In this document: positions 10,425 through 18,913 of the stretch, in pieces
Position numbering within the stretch: the first letter of the stretch is position 1
Layout of the letters: every line of letters starts with the position of its first letter
Source of the DNA: CAVQRC01 sp963715045
GTDB lineage: Bacteria > Planctomycetota > Planctomycetia > Pirellulales > Lacipirellulaceae
DNA: 20,053 bases
Assembly (NCBI GenBank): GCA_963715045.1
Contig: CAVQRC010000044.1
Location: 1 to 20,053, forward strand
Direction of reading: 5' to 3'
Made by a program: the position numbers and the translations under genes
The notes under the pieces: generated by a model
Told to the model about the DNA's origin: nothing
Databases searched by the model: none
Seen by the model: the letters and a program-made list of their open reading frames with translations, nothing else

Positions 10425-10458
10425 ACCACGGCCCGGCGAGCAATCGCCGGGCCGTGGT
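10425..10458 (+). terminator. Long GC hairpin between convergent genes, probable terminator
   Basis: A perfect 15-bp stem (10425-10439 with 10444-10458) is closed by a GCAA tetraloop. It starts 26 bases after the stop at 10399. No T run follows on either strand, so intrinsic termination is less certain. It could serve both the plus-strand gene and the minus-strand cytochrome gene ending at 10717. The remaining bases up to 10716 show nothing recognisable. Confidence 0.65.
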
Positions 10459-10716
10459 CATCATGGAGTGCGTGCAACAGGTTGCATCGGCGTTCGACGA
10501 GATTGCAGCACACTAATCGAAGCCCCGCCGGCCATTCTGCGTTGAAACGGAGGAGGTAACCGCAGCGCCGCAGCCGCGGAGCATGATCCGAGCCCTCAGG
10601 GCGGCCACTCCGGGCGGGGACGTTAAGTCACTCGGCTCGCTACGCTTGGCGGTTGCGGGCTCCAGGCGGTGCTGGGTCGCGGACGCTTACTGGTCCGAGG
10701 TCACGGAGTGCCCCGG

Positions 10717-12820
10717 CTACAATTCCCGACATACCGCGAGGTACTGCCAGATCGCCTCGAACTGTCGGGCCGCCTCGCCATCGTAGTACTGCTTCAGCGG
10801 CGTCGTCACACCGTCCTCGGTAAAACGCGGCATCTTCGTCGCCCGGTCGATCCTCAAGGGATCGCGCATCCACCGTCGAAAAAACCGCCCGCGAATCCGA
10901 GCGCGGGCAAACGCCAGGTCGGTGCTCTGCGCCTGATCCGGCGCCAGCGACGGACGGCCCGCGATCGCGTGACACCGATTGCAGGCCAGTCCCGCCGATG
11001 TGGTCGCCAATTCCCGACCCACCTCTGCCGCGACGCGATCGAGTTTCAGCGGCCGTTCTTCCCGCTGGCCAACACCGTGCTGGTAAGACAGCCCTAACGC
11101 CAGGCCACGCGCCCGCGTCTCGAACGCCGGCATCCGCAGCCTCAAGTGGGGTCGCGGCCGAGCCTCGAGACGACCTGCGAGCAATCGCTCGGTGAAGGCG
11201 GGCCACAACTTCTCACCGGCCCAGGTCAACGTGGGCGTCTGCTCCGGCGGGAGCCCCGAGTATCCTTCATCGGCAATCACTTGGGGCAGCGTCGCATCCC
11301 GTCCATCGAGCCGGTGGCACGTCTGGCATCGCAGGGTTTCCATCTGCCGCCGGGCGAATTCGGCGGGCGTGTCGGATTTCAGTAGCGCCGGCCCCCAAGT
11401 GAGCAATGACAGGATGGCCTCTCGTTGAGGACCATCGACCGCGAGAATGGGCGCCTCACCGCGCGCCTCGGCGTCGCTGGCCATGCAACCTCGTTCGCCG
11501 CGACACGCAAATGGATTAATCGCGTCGGGCACACCGGCAGGCGACTTGCCCCTGTCCACCGCGTGACATGCATCGCATCGGTAGGCGGTAAACGCCTTCG
11601 CCCCCCGTGAGGCCTCTCCATCTTCTGCCCGTTTCAGTCGCCCTCGCGATTCCTTGCGGATCCAGGTCTCGATCGCGGCCGCCTCGTCGGGGCCGAAATC
11701 GAACTTCGGCATCCTCGACCATGGGTAATGCGCCGTCGTATCCCGCAGAAACTCAGCCAGGCCGCCCGGCTGAAACTTGGAGGCGGCAAAGTACAACGAC
11801 ACGCGATCGAATGCATCCTCCGCTTCGGGTGGGGTGAAGCGATGGCAACCGATGCATCCGCGGTGTTCGTAGAGCCCCATCCCGAGTTCGGTATCCGACT
11901 CTGCCGCAGCAAGTTCCGCAGGCGGGCGGGCCGCAGCGGCAAGCGACGTCACATAGGCCGCGAGATCGGACGGCGACTTCATCGGCCATCGCGTCATCGG
12001 TCAACGCGTCATCGGTCAACTGCGGCGATTCAAGAAGCTTTGGCATGGTTGTGTGATTGCGAAGCCGCCGCGGGTCGAGCACCCAGGCCACGATCCACTC
12101 GGCCTGCAACCGCGATCCAGAGACACCCAGATTCGGTGGCTCGCTGGCCAATTCAGGCATCGCTGAGCCAGCGTCGCCCCCGATGACCGCACCGCCGTGG
12201 CATTGCCGACAGTGATGCCGCGCGAACAACTCGCGGCCGCGGCGAAGCTGTGTGGACGCCGTTAGCTGCTGATGCCGCGAATCGTGCACCAGCAAAGCAG
12301 GGTCGACGGGCTCGAAGGGAAACTCCTCGCCCGACCAGTCCAGGCGAAATCGGGCCGGAGCCTGTCCGCGGCTCGCGTATTCCACCTCGAGTTGGTTGTA
12401 CCCTTTGGCAAGTTCCACGCTTCCCGACGTCGCGTCACCCAGACGGCCCGGCCCTTCCACCAGCACCACCACGCCATTGACCACCAGCCGCGCATGCCCC
12501 ACACCGTCGAAACGAAACCGGAACTCCCCCCGCAAACGAGTCTTGAGAAAGCCGCTCCAGCTGACGCTGAACTCACCGGCCGGCAACAGGGAGCTCGCCA
12601 GGTCTCCCTCGGCCACGTAAATCGCCGGCATCCGATCCACCCGCCAGTCATCCACGTTTGTCCCGCCGACGTCGGACCGCAAAGCGGTCACCAGCCCAGG
12701 CCGCAGTGCCGCCCGAGTATCCCGGTCCAGTCGCCCCGGCCGCTCACCAAACGCAACCGACACCCCACCAAAAACGACGGCCCCAACCAGCAACGCTCGA
12801 TGAAGCAACTGCCACAACAC
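10717..12820 (-). CDS. PA14-like domain plus five-haem c-type cytochrome, exported (one frameshift)
   Basis: Predicted periplasmic electron-transfer protein. The start is GTG at 12820, preceded by GGAG six bases away, and gives a signal peptide (MLWQLLHRALLVGAVVFGGV). Residues about 45-165 form a PA14-like beta-sandwich (FLKTRLRGEFRFRFDGVGHA, then RLVVNGVVVLVEG). Five haem motifs follow in order: CRQCH (204-208), CIGCH, CDACH, CQTCH and CNRCH. Methionines in TTMPK, SRMPK, LRMPA and TKMPR are likely axial ligands. The frame breaks near 11970-11975, where one extra base lies between LTDDAMADEVA and SDLAAYVTSL. The span is one more than a multiple of three, as expected for one insertion. The DUF6797-like gene lies 107 bases upstream on the same strand, which suggests an operon. 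The substrate is unknown. Confidence 0.85.
11991..12020. repeat. Perfect 15-bp tandem duplication inside the cytochrome gene
   Basis: GCGTCATCGGTCAAC occurs twice without a gap (11991-12005 and 12006-12020). On the coding (minus) strand it encodes LTDDA twice, in frame, in the helix after the first haem. It lies about 20 bases from the probable frameshift. Confidence 0.85.
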
Positions 12821-12825
12821 ATCAT

Positions 12826-12920
12826 TCTCCAAGTCTCCCAGTCTCCAAGTCTCCCAGTCTCCCAGCCTCCCAGTCTCCCTGTCTCCTGTCTCCTTGTCTC
12901 CCTGTCTCCCTGTCTCCCTG
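12826..12920. repeat. Octamer tandem repeat (TCTCCCAG/TCTCCCTG, about 12 units)
   Basis: About twelve units of 7-8 bases based on TCTCCCAG, changing to TCTCCCTG toward the right, fill the gap between the DUF6797-like gene and the cytochrome gene. On the minus strand this is a purine-rich tract with GGGAGA in each unit. The last unit supplies the GGAG used as ribosome site for the GTG start at 12820. Units vary slightly in length (7 or 8). If translated, the tract would give a repetitive Arg/Glu/Thr/Gly peptide that does not look like real protein. Confidence 0.85.
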
Positions 12921-12927
12921 CCCCCCC

Positions 12928-15254
12928 TCACTCCCCAATCCCATTCACCGTGCAGTACACCGTCTCTCGAATCGGCGTCCCATCGGCGGCTCGTATGCGA
13001 AACTCGATCGCGAGTGGATCAAGCACGCGGTAATGCGTCTTGCCTTGCGGATCGTCGCCCGACTTCTTCTGATCGATGACCCCGCCTCCGAGCAGATCAT
13101 CCGGAAGGAACTCGACCACGAGCGTGTGGTCGTCGATGGCAACGACATCTTCGATCTCGACCTCCTCGGACCCGGCTCCCACGCGTTCGGCGGCGAAGTT
13201 GTCGTAGTCGACGGTCTCGAGATCCAATTCGCAGGAGAATGTAAGGCGAATGCCCTGCTCGACCACGGCCGCGCGGCTTAACACGTGGGCCGGCTTACCC
13301 GTGTAACGTACCCGGGCGACGCACCCATCCATCGCGGCATTTGTATCCCAGCCCCGTTGGCCAGCCAGGTAGAGCTGCCCGTCGACCGGATGCACCATTC
13401 CCCGCATCACACCGGAGCGAAAGTGAAAAGGCATCTTGACGGCGAATCCATTCGGCAGCCGGCCGTTCGTCACGCCGGAAGCGAGGTTGGTCGCAAAGCC
13501 ATTGTCCTGAACGAGCACGTACGAGATCGTGCTCTTGCTGAACGAAGTATGGATCAGCGAACCGCCGAGCGGTCCCCAGCGGACCGGATCGGTCCAGATC
13601 TGCGAACCCGCCGAGGAGTCGACCGCGGGCGGGACGAGATACAGAAACGGTGCCGTCCGCGGCCCGGTCGGCTGACCGTACTCACGTCCCCGTTGAACGA
13701 TCATGCCACCGGTCGGGAAGCTGCCGTCCGGGTTGTCGGCGATCGTCAGCCAGTTCTGTGGGCCGCCGAGCCCCATCCCGTTGGGGTGGCGAAATCGGGT
13801 CGCGATCGTCTCCCAGCTGCGGCCGTCGGGACGCACGCGTACGACTTCACCGATCGAAGGTGATTTCCGACCGGAATGTACGTAGTAGAAACAGCCCTCA
13901 TCATCGCGGAGCAACTCGAACACGAATGCGTGATATCCCGGCCCGATGTCTCCCTGGCAGTGGAAGTTTTCGTAGCGATCGGCTTCACCGTCGTTCGTTG
14001 AGATCTTCGAGGCGCGTGATCCGGTCTCGCCCGCGTACGTAGATCGAGTCTTCGGACACGAGCACCCCGAGCGGTTCGTAGAGCCCTGTCGCGAATCGCT
14101 TCCAGTGCACTTCACCGAGATCGTCGGGGTGATACGACACGACCCACACGTCGCCGCTGAGCGTGGTGACGACGAGCTGGGCGCGGTTGGCGACGTCGAG
14201 CTCAGGGATGGCAGCGATTCCGGTCAATCGCATCCACGCCCCGTAGGGAAGCTCGGGCACGCCCAGGTAATCGACCGTATACGCCTGCTCGTCGCTGCCT
14301 GGCTCGCCGCGAGTCACATGCCGGGCGGTCCATCGTGGTGGTCCCCCCTCGATAAAGCGTTTCGGATCGTGGTCGGTCGCCAATCGCGTCGGCAACTTCT
14401 TGACGTCGTCGTCGCCGCCCGAAGCGACACGGAACCACACGGTCGCCAGCGTCGATGCTTTCACGGGAGCAAAGACGGCGTAGATCATGCCGTCGCGGCT
14501 CTCGAGCACCACGTCCGCTGCCGTTGCCGTTGCACTGGCGGCCGGCTTGCTCTGAAGTGTCGCGGAGAAAACCGAATCGCCATCGACCATCACACGCCGG
14601 GCGTCGCCGCGTTGCCTGGCCTCCGGCATGGCCACCGATCAGAATCGCCACCTCTTGCGATCCACCGCCCACACGAAACGTCCGGCCGACGAGCGTGGAT
14701 TCAGGACCCTTGCTCGACGCGGCATCCAGGTGAGGGGTCTCGCGGACGAGGCGATCGCCGACCTCGTACTCGAGAACCACTTGCGAGTCGGCGAAGTAGT
14801 AGGCCCTGAGTGCCATTCGCGGGTCGGCCAGCGGTTGGCCATTGGCCAGACAACCGGCCGCGTCGGCCTCGCGGTAGATCACCTCGCCAGCCGGCAGTGG
14901 CGGCCCGGTTCCCTTGTAGCTGTTGTAGTGTGTTTCGCTGAAGTCGAGCAGCCCGCCTTGCCAGACAGCCGCCAGCGCCAGCCGATCGAGGTCGTAACAG
15001 ACCGTGACTCGATCGCCCAGCGGCACGACCCACGCCCGTTTCACCGGGCCTTCCCAGTCGCGGGCGTTAATGTCCGCCGGCTTCTCAAACATCACGCTGT
15101 GACAGATCGCCGGGCCGTAATCCATCGCCCTGCCCTGCGTAACTGGCAGATCCTGGCCCTGGGCACCTGCACTCGCCGACAACGCACCGCCTACCAGCCA
15201 GGTCAATCCCACGATTCTCACGGGAAATCTGAGCACGATGTCCTGAAAGCTCAC
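12928..15254 (-). CDS. DUF6797-like propeller protein, exported (two frameshifts)
   Basis: Predicted periplasmic or secreted protein of unknown reaction. The start is GTG at 15254, with a purine-rich GAAGG upstream, and gives a signal peptide (MSFQDIVLRFPVRIVGLTWL, then VGGALSASAGAQG). Residues about 40-180 match my recollection of the planctomycete DUF6797 domain (MDYGPAICHSVMFEKPADIN, then ALAAVWQGGLLDFSETHYNS). After a middle region comes an NHL/sorbosone-dehydrogenase-like propeller with YEPLGVLVSEDSIYVRGRDR, then RFRHPNGMGLGGP and PVDGQLYLAGQRGWD. The frame breaks between 14600 and 14640 (exact place unclear). It breaks again near 13995, where one extra base interrupts what should read ITRLEDLNDDGEADRYENF. 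The span is two more than a multiple of three, as expected for two insertions. The cytochrome gene downstream is a likely electron-accepting partner by context only. Confidence 0.8.
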
Positions 15255-15428
15255 GGTCCAAACCTTCTCGATGAAAACCGGGTAAACGATGCCACCTTGT
15301 TGCCCCGACCCAGACCTTCGCGGAACCGACGCAATGCAACAAAAGCAGCAGTTCCTCCAAGCCGTTCGCATCGCCCTCCGCCGGCACCGCATCTCCGATA
15401 CGTAATATCGGCCAAGCCTTTCCGCGTT

Positions 15429-15860
15429 TCAGCGGCTGGTGCCTCCCATGCGGTCGAACAATCCTTTCAACGCGGCGAGCAGGCTCTTGTCGCCGACTTC
15501 CTGGTCCATCTTCTTGCGATCTGCCAGCAGGGCGTCGAGCTCGGTATCGTCGAGCCAGATTCCGTGGCAGGTCTGGCAGCGGTCAACCCGCACCGGCACG
15601 AAGTACGAGATATGGTGGCTCGAGAGCCGCCCGTCCTCGCAACGCGGGCACCTCATGTAGGCCTCGACTTGGTGCGGCTTCACCGGCGGGTTGCCATACT
15701 TCTGCTCGAGCACTTCCTCCACATGCTCGATCTTCAACGCCCGCAACGCCTCGAGTTCTCCATAGTCGAGCCAGATCCCGTCGCATTGATGGCATTTGTC
15801 AAGATCCACGCCAATCACGTCGACGCGTTCCAACTCCGTACCGTCCCGAGGACATTTCAT
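15429..15860 (-). CDS. Double zf-TFIIB domain protein
   Basis: Small cytoplasmic zinc-ribbon protein of 143 residues, with no signal peptide and unknown function. It has two TFIIB-type zinc ribbons. The first is CPRDG (residue 3) with CHQCDGIWLDYGELEAL (23-39). The second is CPRCEDG (71) with CQTCHGIWLDDTELDAL (95-111). In the first ribbon Asp stands where the second Cys of the first knuckle normally sits. The C-terminus is charged (LLADRKKMDQEVGDKSLLAA). The ATG at 15860 is chosen because a very strong site, GAGGAGGAAA, lies just before it. The open frame continues upstream to 16004 without useful sequence. It lies 174 bases before the DUF6797-like gene on the same strand and may or may not be co-transcribed with it. 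Confidence 0.88.
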   Translation of the reverse strand: MKCPRDGTELERVDVIGVDLDKCHQCDGIWLDYGELEALRALKIEHVEEVLEQKYGNPPVKPHQVEAYMRCPRCEDGRLSSHHISYFVPVRVDRCQTCHGIWLDDTELDALLADRKKMDQEVGDKSLLAALKGLFDRMGGTSR

Positions 15861-16071
15861 CGCGTTTCCTCCTCGCTGCTGTTGGCCAGTAGAGGGCACC
15901 ATCATGCCCGAGTCCTGCTGGCTTCGCAACGCGACGCCCCACGAGAAACCGCCGCCGTTTTCCTTCGCCCCGTTCACGCGAACGTCGCGAGAATCGGCGA
16001 CCACACGCTGCGGCGGTGACTCGCAGCCAGGCGACGCGCCCCGCCCCTCGACGGACGTCGAACGCCGACCC

Positions 16072-16099
16072 TTGACAGACCACCCTGGCTCTCGAGAAT
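16072..16099 (+). promoter_or_regulatory. Promoter of tRNA-Glu
   Basis: A perfect -35 TTGACA at 16072-16077 is followed after 16 bases by GAGAAT at 16094-16099, which matches four of six positions of the -10 consensus. The start of transcription would be about 25-30 bases before the tRNA. Confidence 0.6.
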
Positions 16100-16132
16100 A
16101 CGGGCTTACTTGTCGGTGGCAGGCATCGCGTT

Positions 16133-16205
16133 GCCCCCTTCGTCTAGTGGCCTAGGACGTCGGATTCTCAGTCCGAAAACAGGGGTTCGATTCCCCTAGG
16201 GGGTA
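16133..16205 (+). tRNA. tRNA-Glu (anticodon CTC)
   Basis: The full cloverleaf can be drawn. Acceptor GCCCCCT (16133-16139) pairs with AGGGGGT (16198-16204), with a G-U first pair, and discriminator A is at 16205. The D arm GTCTAGTGGCCTAGGAC is typical of tRNA-Glu. The anticodon stem TCGGA/TCCGA holds the loop TTCTCAG with anticodon CTC at 16167-16169. The T arm is AGGGGTTCGATTCCCCT. The 3' CCA is not encoded. Confidence 0.96.
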
Positions 16206-16238
16206 CTTGTTCCAGCGGCAGGCTGTCGCACCAGGTCG

Positions 16239-16925
16239 TCACGGACCTATCTCGCCGCGACGTATGATCGCGACTTCTGCTAACGGCTTCCGCTCCAGAT
16301 CCGGGACGCGTGCGTCATCGGCTGGGTAACCGATCGGGATCAGAACGTAGGGCCGCTCGTTCTTTGGCCGCCCGAGAATATCGGATAGAAATGCCATCGG
16401 GCTCGGCGTGTGCGTCAGGGCAGCGAGTCCCATCTGGTGCAGCGCCGTGACGAAGAGGCCGCACGCCATGCCCACGCTTTCTTTCACGTAGTAGTTCTTC
16501 GCCTGATTCCCGTCCTCATCGATCCGATAGAGTTCTTCGAAAACGACGACAATCCACGGTACGACTTCCAGAAACGGCTTCTGCCAGTGGGTGCCCAGCG
16601 GTGCCAGGGCATCCAGCCACTCGGATGGCATCCGGCCACCGTCATAGGACTTCCGCTCTTCGGTCTCCGCGGCCCTGCGAATCTCGCGTTTGGTTCGTGC
16701 GTCCTGCACGGCGACAAATCTCCAGGGCTGCCGATGGGCTCCCGACGGCGCTGTCGACGCCGTGGCAATCGCGAGTTCGATCAAATCCTGCGGTACCGGC
16801 TCGGGCGAAAAGTCGCGGACACTCCGTCGTCCGTTCATCAGGGTAAGAAACGCCTTGGCCCGGTGCCGCATTTCCGCTTCCGACAGGCGAGGGGGGTGGT
16901 AGCCGATCGATCGGTAGCGAGTCAT
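16239..16925 (-). CDS. Nitroreductase-fold flavoprotein, iodotyrosine deiodinase-like
   Basis: FMN-dependent oxidoreductase of 228 residues. It most resembles the iodotyrosine deiodinase (IYD) branch of the nitroreductase fold. FMN-binding features are RRSVRDF (33-39) and PSGAHRQPW (60-68). The C-terminal half follows vertebrate IYD closely as I remember it: NYYVKESVGMACGLFVTALH (144-163), then LTHTP, LGRPKNE, PIGYP and VPDLERKPL. The residues that in human IYD hold the halotyrosine zwitterion (Glu, Tyr, Lys) appear conserved as E90, Y94 and K116, with one extra residue between the last two. The vertebrate membrane anchor is missing, as in known bacterial homologues. The ATG at 16925 is preferred, with AGAGGA nine bases before it; an in-frame start at 16988 is less likely. 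The true substrate is unknown; dehalogenation is inferred. Confidence 0.88.
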   Translation of the reverse strand: MTRYRSIGYHPPRLSEAEMRHRAKAFLTLMNGRRSVRDFSPEPVPQDLIELAIATASTAPSGAHRQPWRFVAVQDARTKREIRRAAETEERKSYDGGRMPSEWLDALAPLGTHWQKPFLEVVPWIVVVFEELYRIDEDGNQAKNYYVKESVGMACGLFVTALHQMGLAALTHTPSPMAFLSDILGRPKNERPYVLIPIGYPADDARVPDLERKPLAEVAIIRRGEIGP

Positions 16926-16990
16926 GCCGTGAATCCTCTTCCCCCGAGCTGTCGTACCAGGCCGCGCTCGTCCGCTCATGGCGGCCAAGA

Positions 16991-17020
16991 ATTGTAGGCG
17001 AATCGAAAGCGGATCCGCAA
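16991..17020 (-). promoter_or_regulatory. Possible promoter of the deiodinase-like gene
   Basis: On the minus strand TTGCGG (17020-17015) and TACAAT (16996-16991) are separated by 18 bases. This would give a leader of about 60 bases before the start at 16925. Confidence 0.4.
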
Positions 17021-17426
17021 TTCAACGCCGCGCTATTCTAGCCCCGAAAAAAAATCGGCGGGTATTCCAGTAACAAGCCGTTCTATTGGACGGACGCCGA
17101 GTTCACGGGCGGAAACGGACCAGGATTCAGCGATCGACCGTCGATGGCTGCTCCTGCGGCAGGACGCATCTGGACACAGTTTGTGCTCGCGTTGTGCGAA
17201 GTCACGAACAAGGACGTCCATCATCTGGTCGCAATCTACTGGGGCTACGACACGGCTGCGTTCGTTCCGGATTCAACTCGCGCTTGCGATGGCCGGCGGA
17301 TGCCGAAGCGATGATGGTACGCGACTGGCGGAGACCAGTGAAGCGGCACCACGATCGCTGAAGCAGCATGGAGCGGTCACGTTCCCAGTAACGAGCGTCG
17401 AGAGTACGCAATCTCGCGCGCGTGAC
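17021..17426. other. Intergenic stretch, nothing recognised
   Basis: No supported gene. The short open frames on both strands show no family motif or ribosome site. A run of eight A at 17046-17053 stands out. No clear terminator was found for the acyltransferase gene that ends at 17427. Confidence 0.5.
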
Positions 17427-18299
17427 TCATCCGCTCGCAGCGGCGAGCTGTGAGATGTCGGCCATGACGGCCCTGGCCGAGGCATCACGCTGGCTCAAAT
17501 CCGGATAGCGAAGGGCCGCCTGCTCCCGCCATTGGGCCGTGTCCAGCATCGGGCCGAATGTGTAGACCATTCGATCCAGCCGCGGGATTTCGTGCGTCAG
17601 CTGCCAATCGTGGGAAACGGGGAGCGTGCAGCCCCGGATGTGGCACAGCAGCATCCGCTCAAACGACTTGACGTAGGTGTCTGTCTCTTCGATCGCGTGT
17701 GCGGTCGCTTCATCAGCCGGTCGGATCCGAGTGCCCGAGGGGAAGAAACCGAACACCCACCCTTGATGACGCAGCCGCATGATGGTCCGTTGCGCGGCCC
17801 TGTTGAGCAAGCGTGCGTCGCGAAGATCGCTCTCGGTGTGTTCGCCTGTCAGCCAGGACCTGGGAGTAATCACTACTCGGTTGAAGCACTCGGCGACCAC
17901 GCGGGTTGCGGCGGTGTCCTCCGACAGCTTGCGACCGGCGATCCAGATGATGCGATGAAATGTGTTCTCGTCGGCCTGATCGGCCAGGAGCACGTACAGC
18001 GTGGGAACGTCGAGGTTGCTGCGATGAATCGAGCACAGCAGGCAGGACTCGCCGGCAGCCGCCCGCCGGCACAGTTCTTTGAGGTGCCGATCACCCACGA
18101 TCCGGCTGCCGGGCAGGAGCAAGCGGCGGGAAATGGCGGCAAACCGTTTGAGATTTGCCCGTTTGCCGTACTGCAGCACGGTCTCGGGCGAAACCGGCGG
18201 CGTGCCAGCGACTGCATGACGCTGCATGTCCGCCAGGATGTCGGCGAACACCGTTGCGACGTCGCCGGGCGGAAGCTCGGTCTGGTTTTCCTGGTACAT
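17427..18299 (-). CDS. PlsC/GPAT-type glycerolipid acyltransferase
   Basis: Probable membrane-associated acyltransferase that adds a fatty acyl group to glycerol 3-phosphate or lysophosphatidate in phospholipid synthesis. The catalytic HX4D motif is HRSNLD at residues 92-97, in the context CLLCSIHRSNLDVPTLYVLL. The substrate-binding block is FFPSGTRIRP (about 185-194), close to the FPEGTR motif of the family but with Ser for Glu. AGRKLSED (about 121) may form the block between them. At 290 residues it is longer than a minimal PlsC and fits GPAT-like members. It has no obvious transmembrane helix. The ATG at 18299 lacks a good ribosome site, so the true N-terminus may lie upstream. The exact substrate cannot be told from sequence alone. 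Confidence 0.82.
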   Translation of the reverse strand: MYQENQTELPPGDVATVFADILADMQRHAVAGTPPVSPETVLQYGKRANLKRFAAISRRLLLPGSRIVGDRHLKELCRRAAAGESCLLCSIHRSNLDVPTLYVLLADQADENTFHRIIWIAGRKLSEDTAATRVVAECFNRVVITPRSWLTGEHTESDLRDARLLNRAAQRTIMRLRHQGWVFGFFPSGTRIRPADEATAHAIEETDTYVKSFERMLLCHIRGCTLPVSHDWQLTHEIPRLDRMVYTFGPMLDTAQWREQAALRYPDLSQRDASARAVMADISQLAAASG

Positions 18300-18544
18300 C
18301 GGCGGCTTGCGCGTGACTGACGCTGCGGTAACCTCTCCGGAAGCCCTCTCGCGTTTACGGTGAACTCGCGACGATTGGCTCTATTTCTATCGAAGTCGCC
18401 AGAGATCGGCAGTTCAACGACCATCATCTCGCCCAGTTCCATTCCAAACCGCCACTCATCCACGGCCGGAATGGGCCCGAAATCCTGCGTGACGACGCTG
18501 AAACGACCGAACGTACTGTCGAGGTCTGAAAGCAACCGCGTCAC
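18300..18544 (-). other. Protein-like open stretch before the acyltransferase, possible N-terminal extension or small gene
   Basis: From a GTG at 18544 the minus strand reads TRLLSDLDSTFGRFSVVTQD, then FGPIPAVDEWRFGMELGEMM, VVELPISGDFDRNRANRREF and TVNARGLPE. This looks like ordinary protein in composition, unlike the shadow frames. The frame then runs on, out of register, over the acyltransferase start. It could be a small gene that overlaps, or the front of the acyltransferase separated by an indel, as is seen in other genes here. No family recognised. Confidence 0.3.
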
Positions 18545-18913
18545 CGTTCATGAAGTGCCGAGGACTGCGTGACGCAAATCACGTTCCAGATGCCTCACGC
18601 CGCCGACGGCGTGTGGCGTCCTTCGCGGCAAACACGCTGCAGGTCGTTACTTGCGTGCAATACGCCTTTTGCAGAGTGGACAGGCCCACGTGTGCCCTTC
18701 CGCTCAACCGTGCGATCACAGCCGCGGCGCGTCGCTTCTTGCGCCGGCGGGCGAATGAGGAGATGCATCAGGTTCTTGCGGAAGCTGATCGTTGGGGCCA
18801 ATCAACACGTCACGCGTTCTGATGCCGGAAGCTCTGGACCACGCGACTTCGAGAAGGAGTACCGCCGCTGCGAATGGCCTGAGGGGCGAATGGCATGCCG
18901 TGCAGGCCTCGCG
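18545..18913. other. Intergenic stretch, nothing recognised
   Basis: Open frames are present on both strands, but their translations are Arg/Ser-rich without recognisable motifs, and none has a clear ribosome site. No RNA gene was recognised. Confidence 0.5.

Noticed and set aside
12826..12920. Possible CRISPR array
   Set aside because: The units are direct 7-8 bp tandem repeats with no spacers, and no cas genes are nearby.
12821..12931. Upstream ATG start (12931) for the cytochrome gene
   Set aside because: It would translate the octamer repeat into an Arg/Glu/Gly-rich leader before the signal peptide. The GTG at 12820 has a ribosome site and gives a normal signal peptide.
14628..16019. 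Plus-strand open frame of 463 residues
   Set aside because: It runs antisense across the end of the DUF6797-like gene and the whole zf-TFIIB gene, both of which have clear domains and ribosome sites. The translation has no recognisable motif.
16133..16240. tRNA-Glu as an integration site for a mobile element
   Set aside because: No integrase gene, no repeated tRNA 3' end and no phage-like genes were seen in the window.
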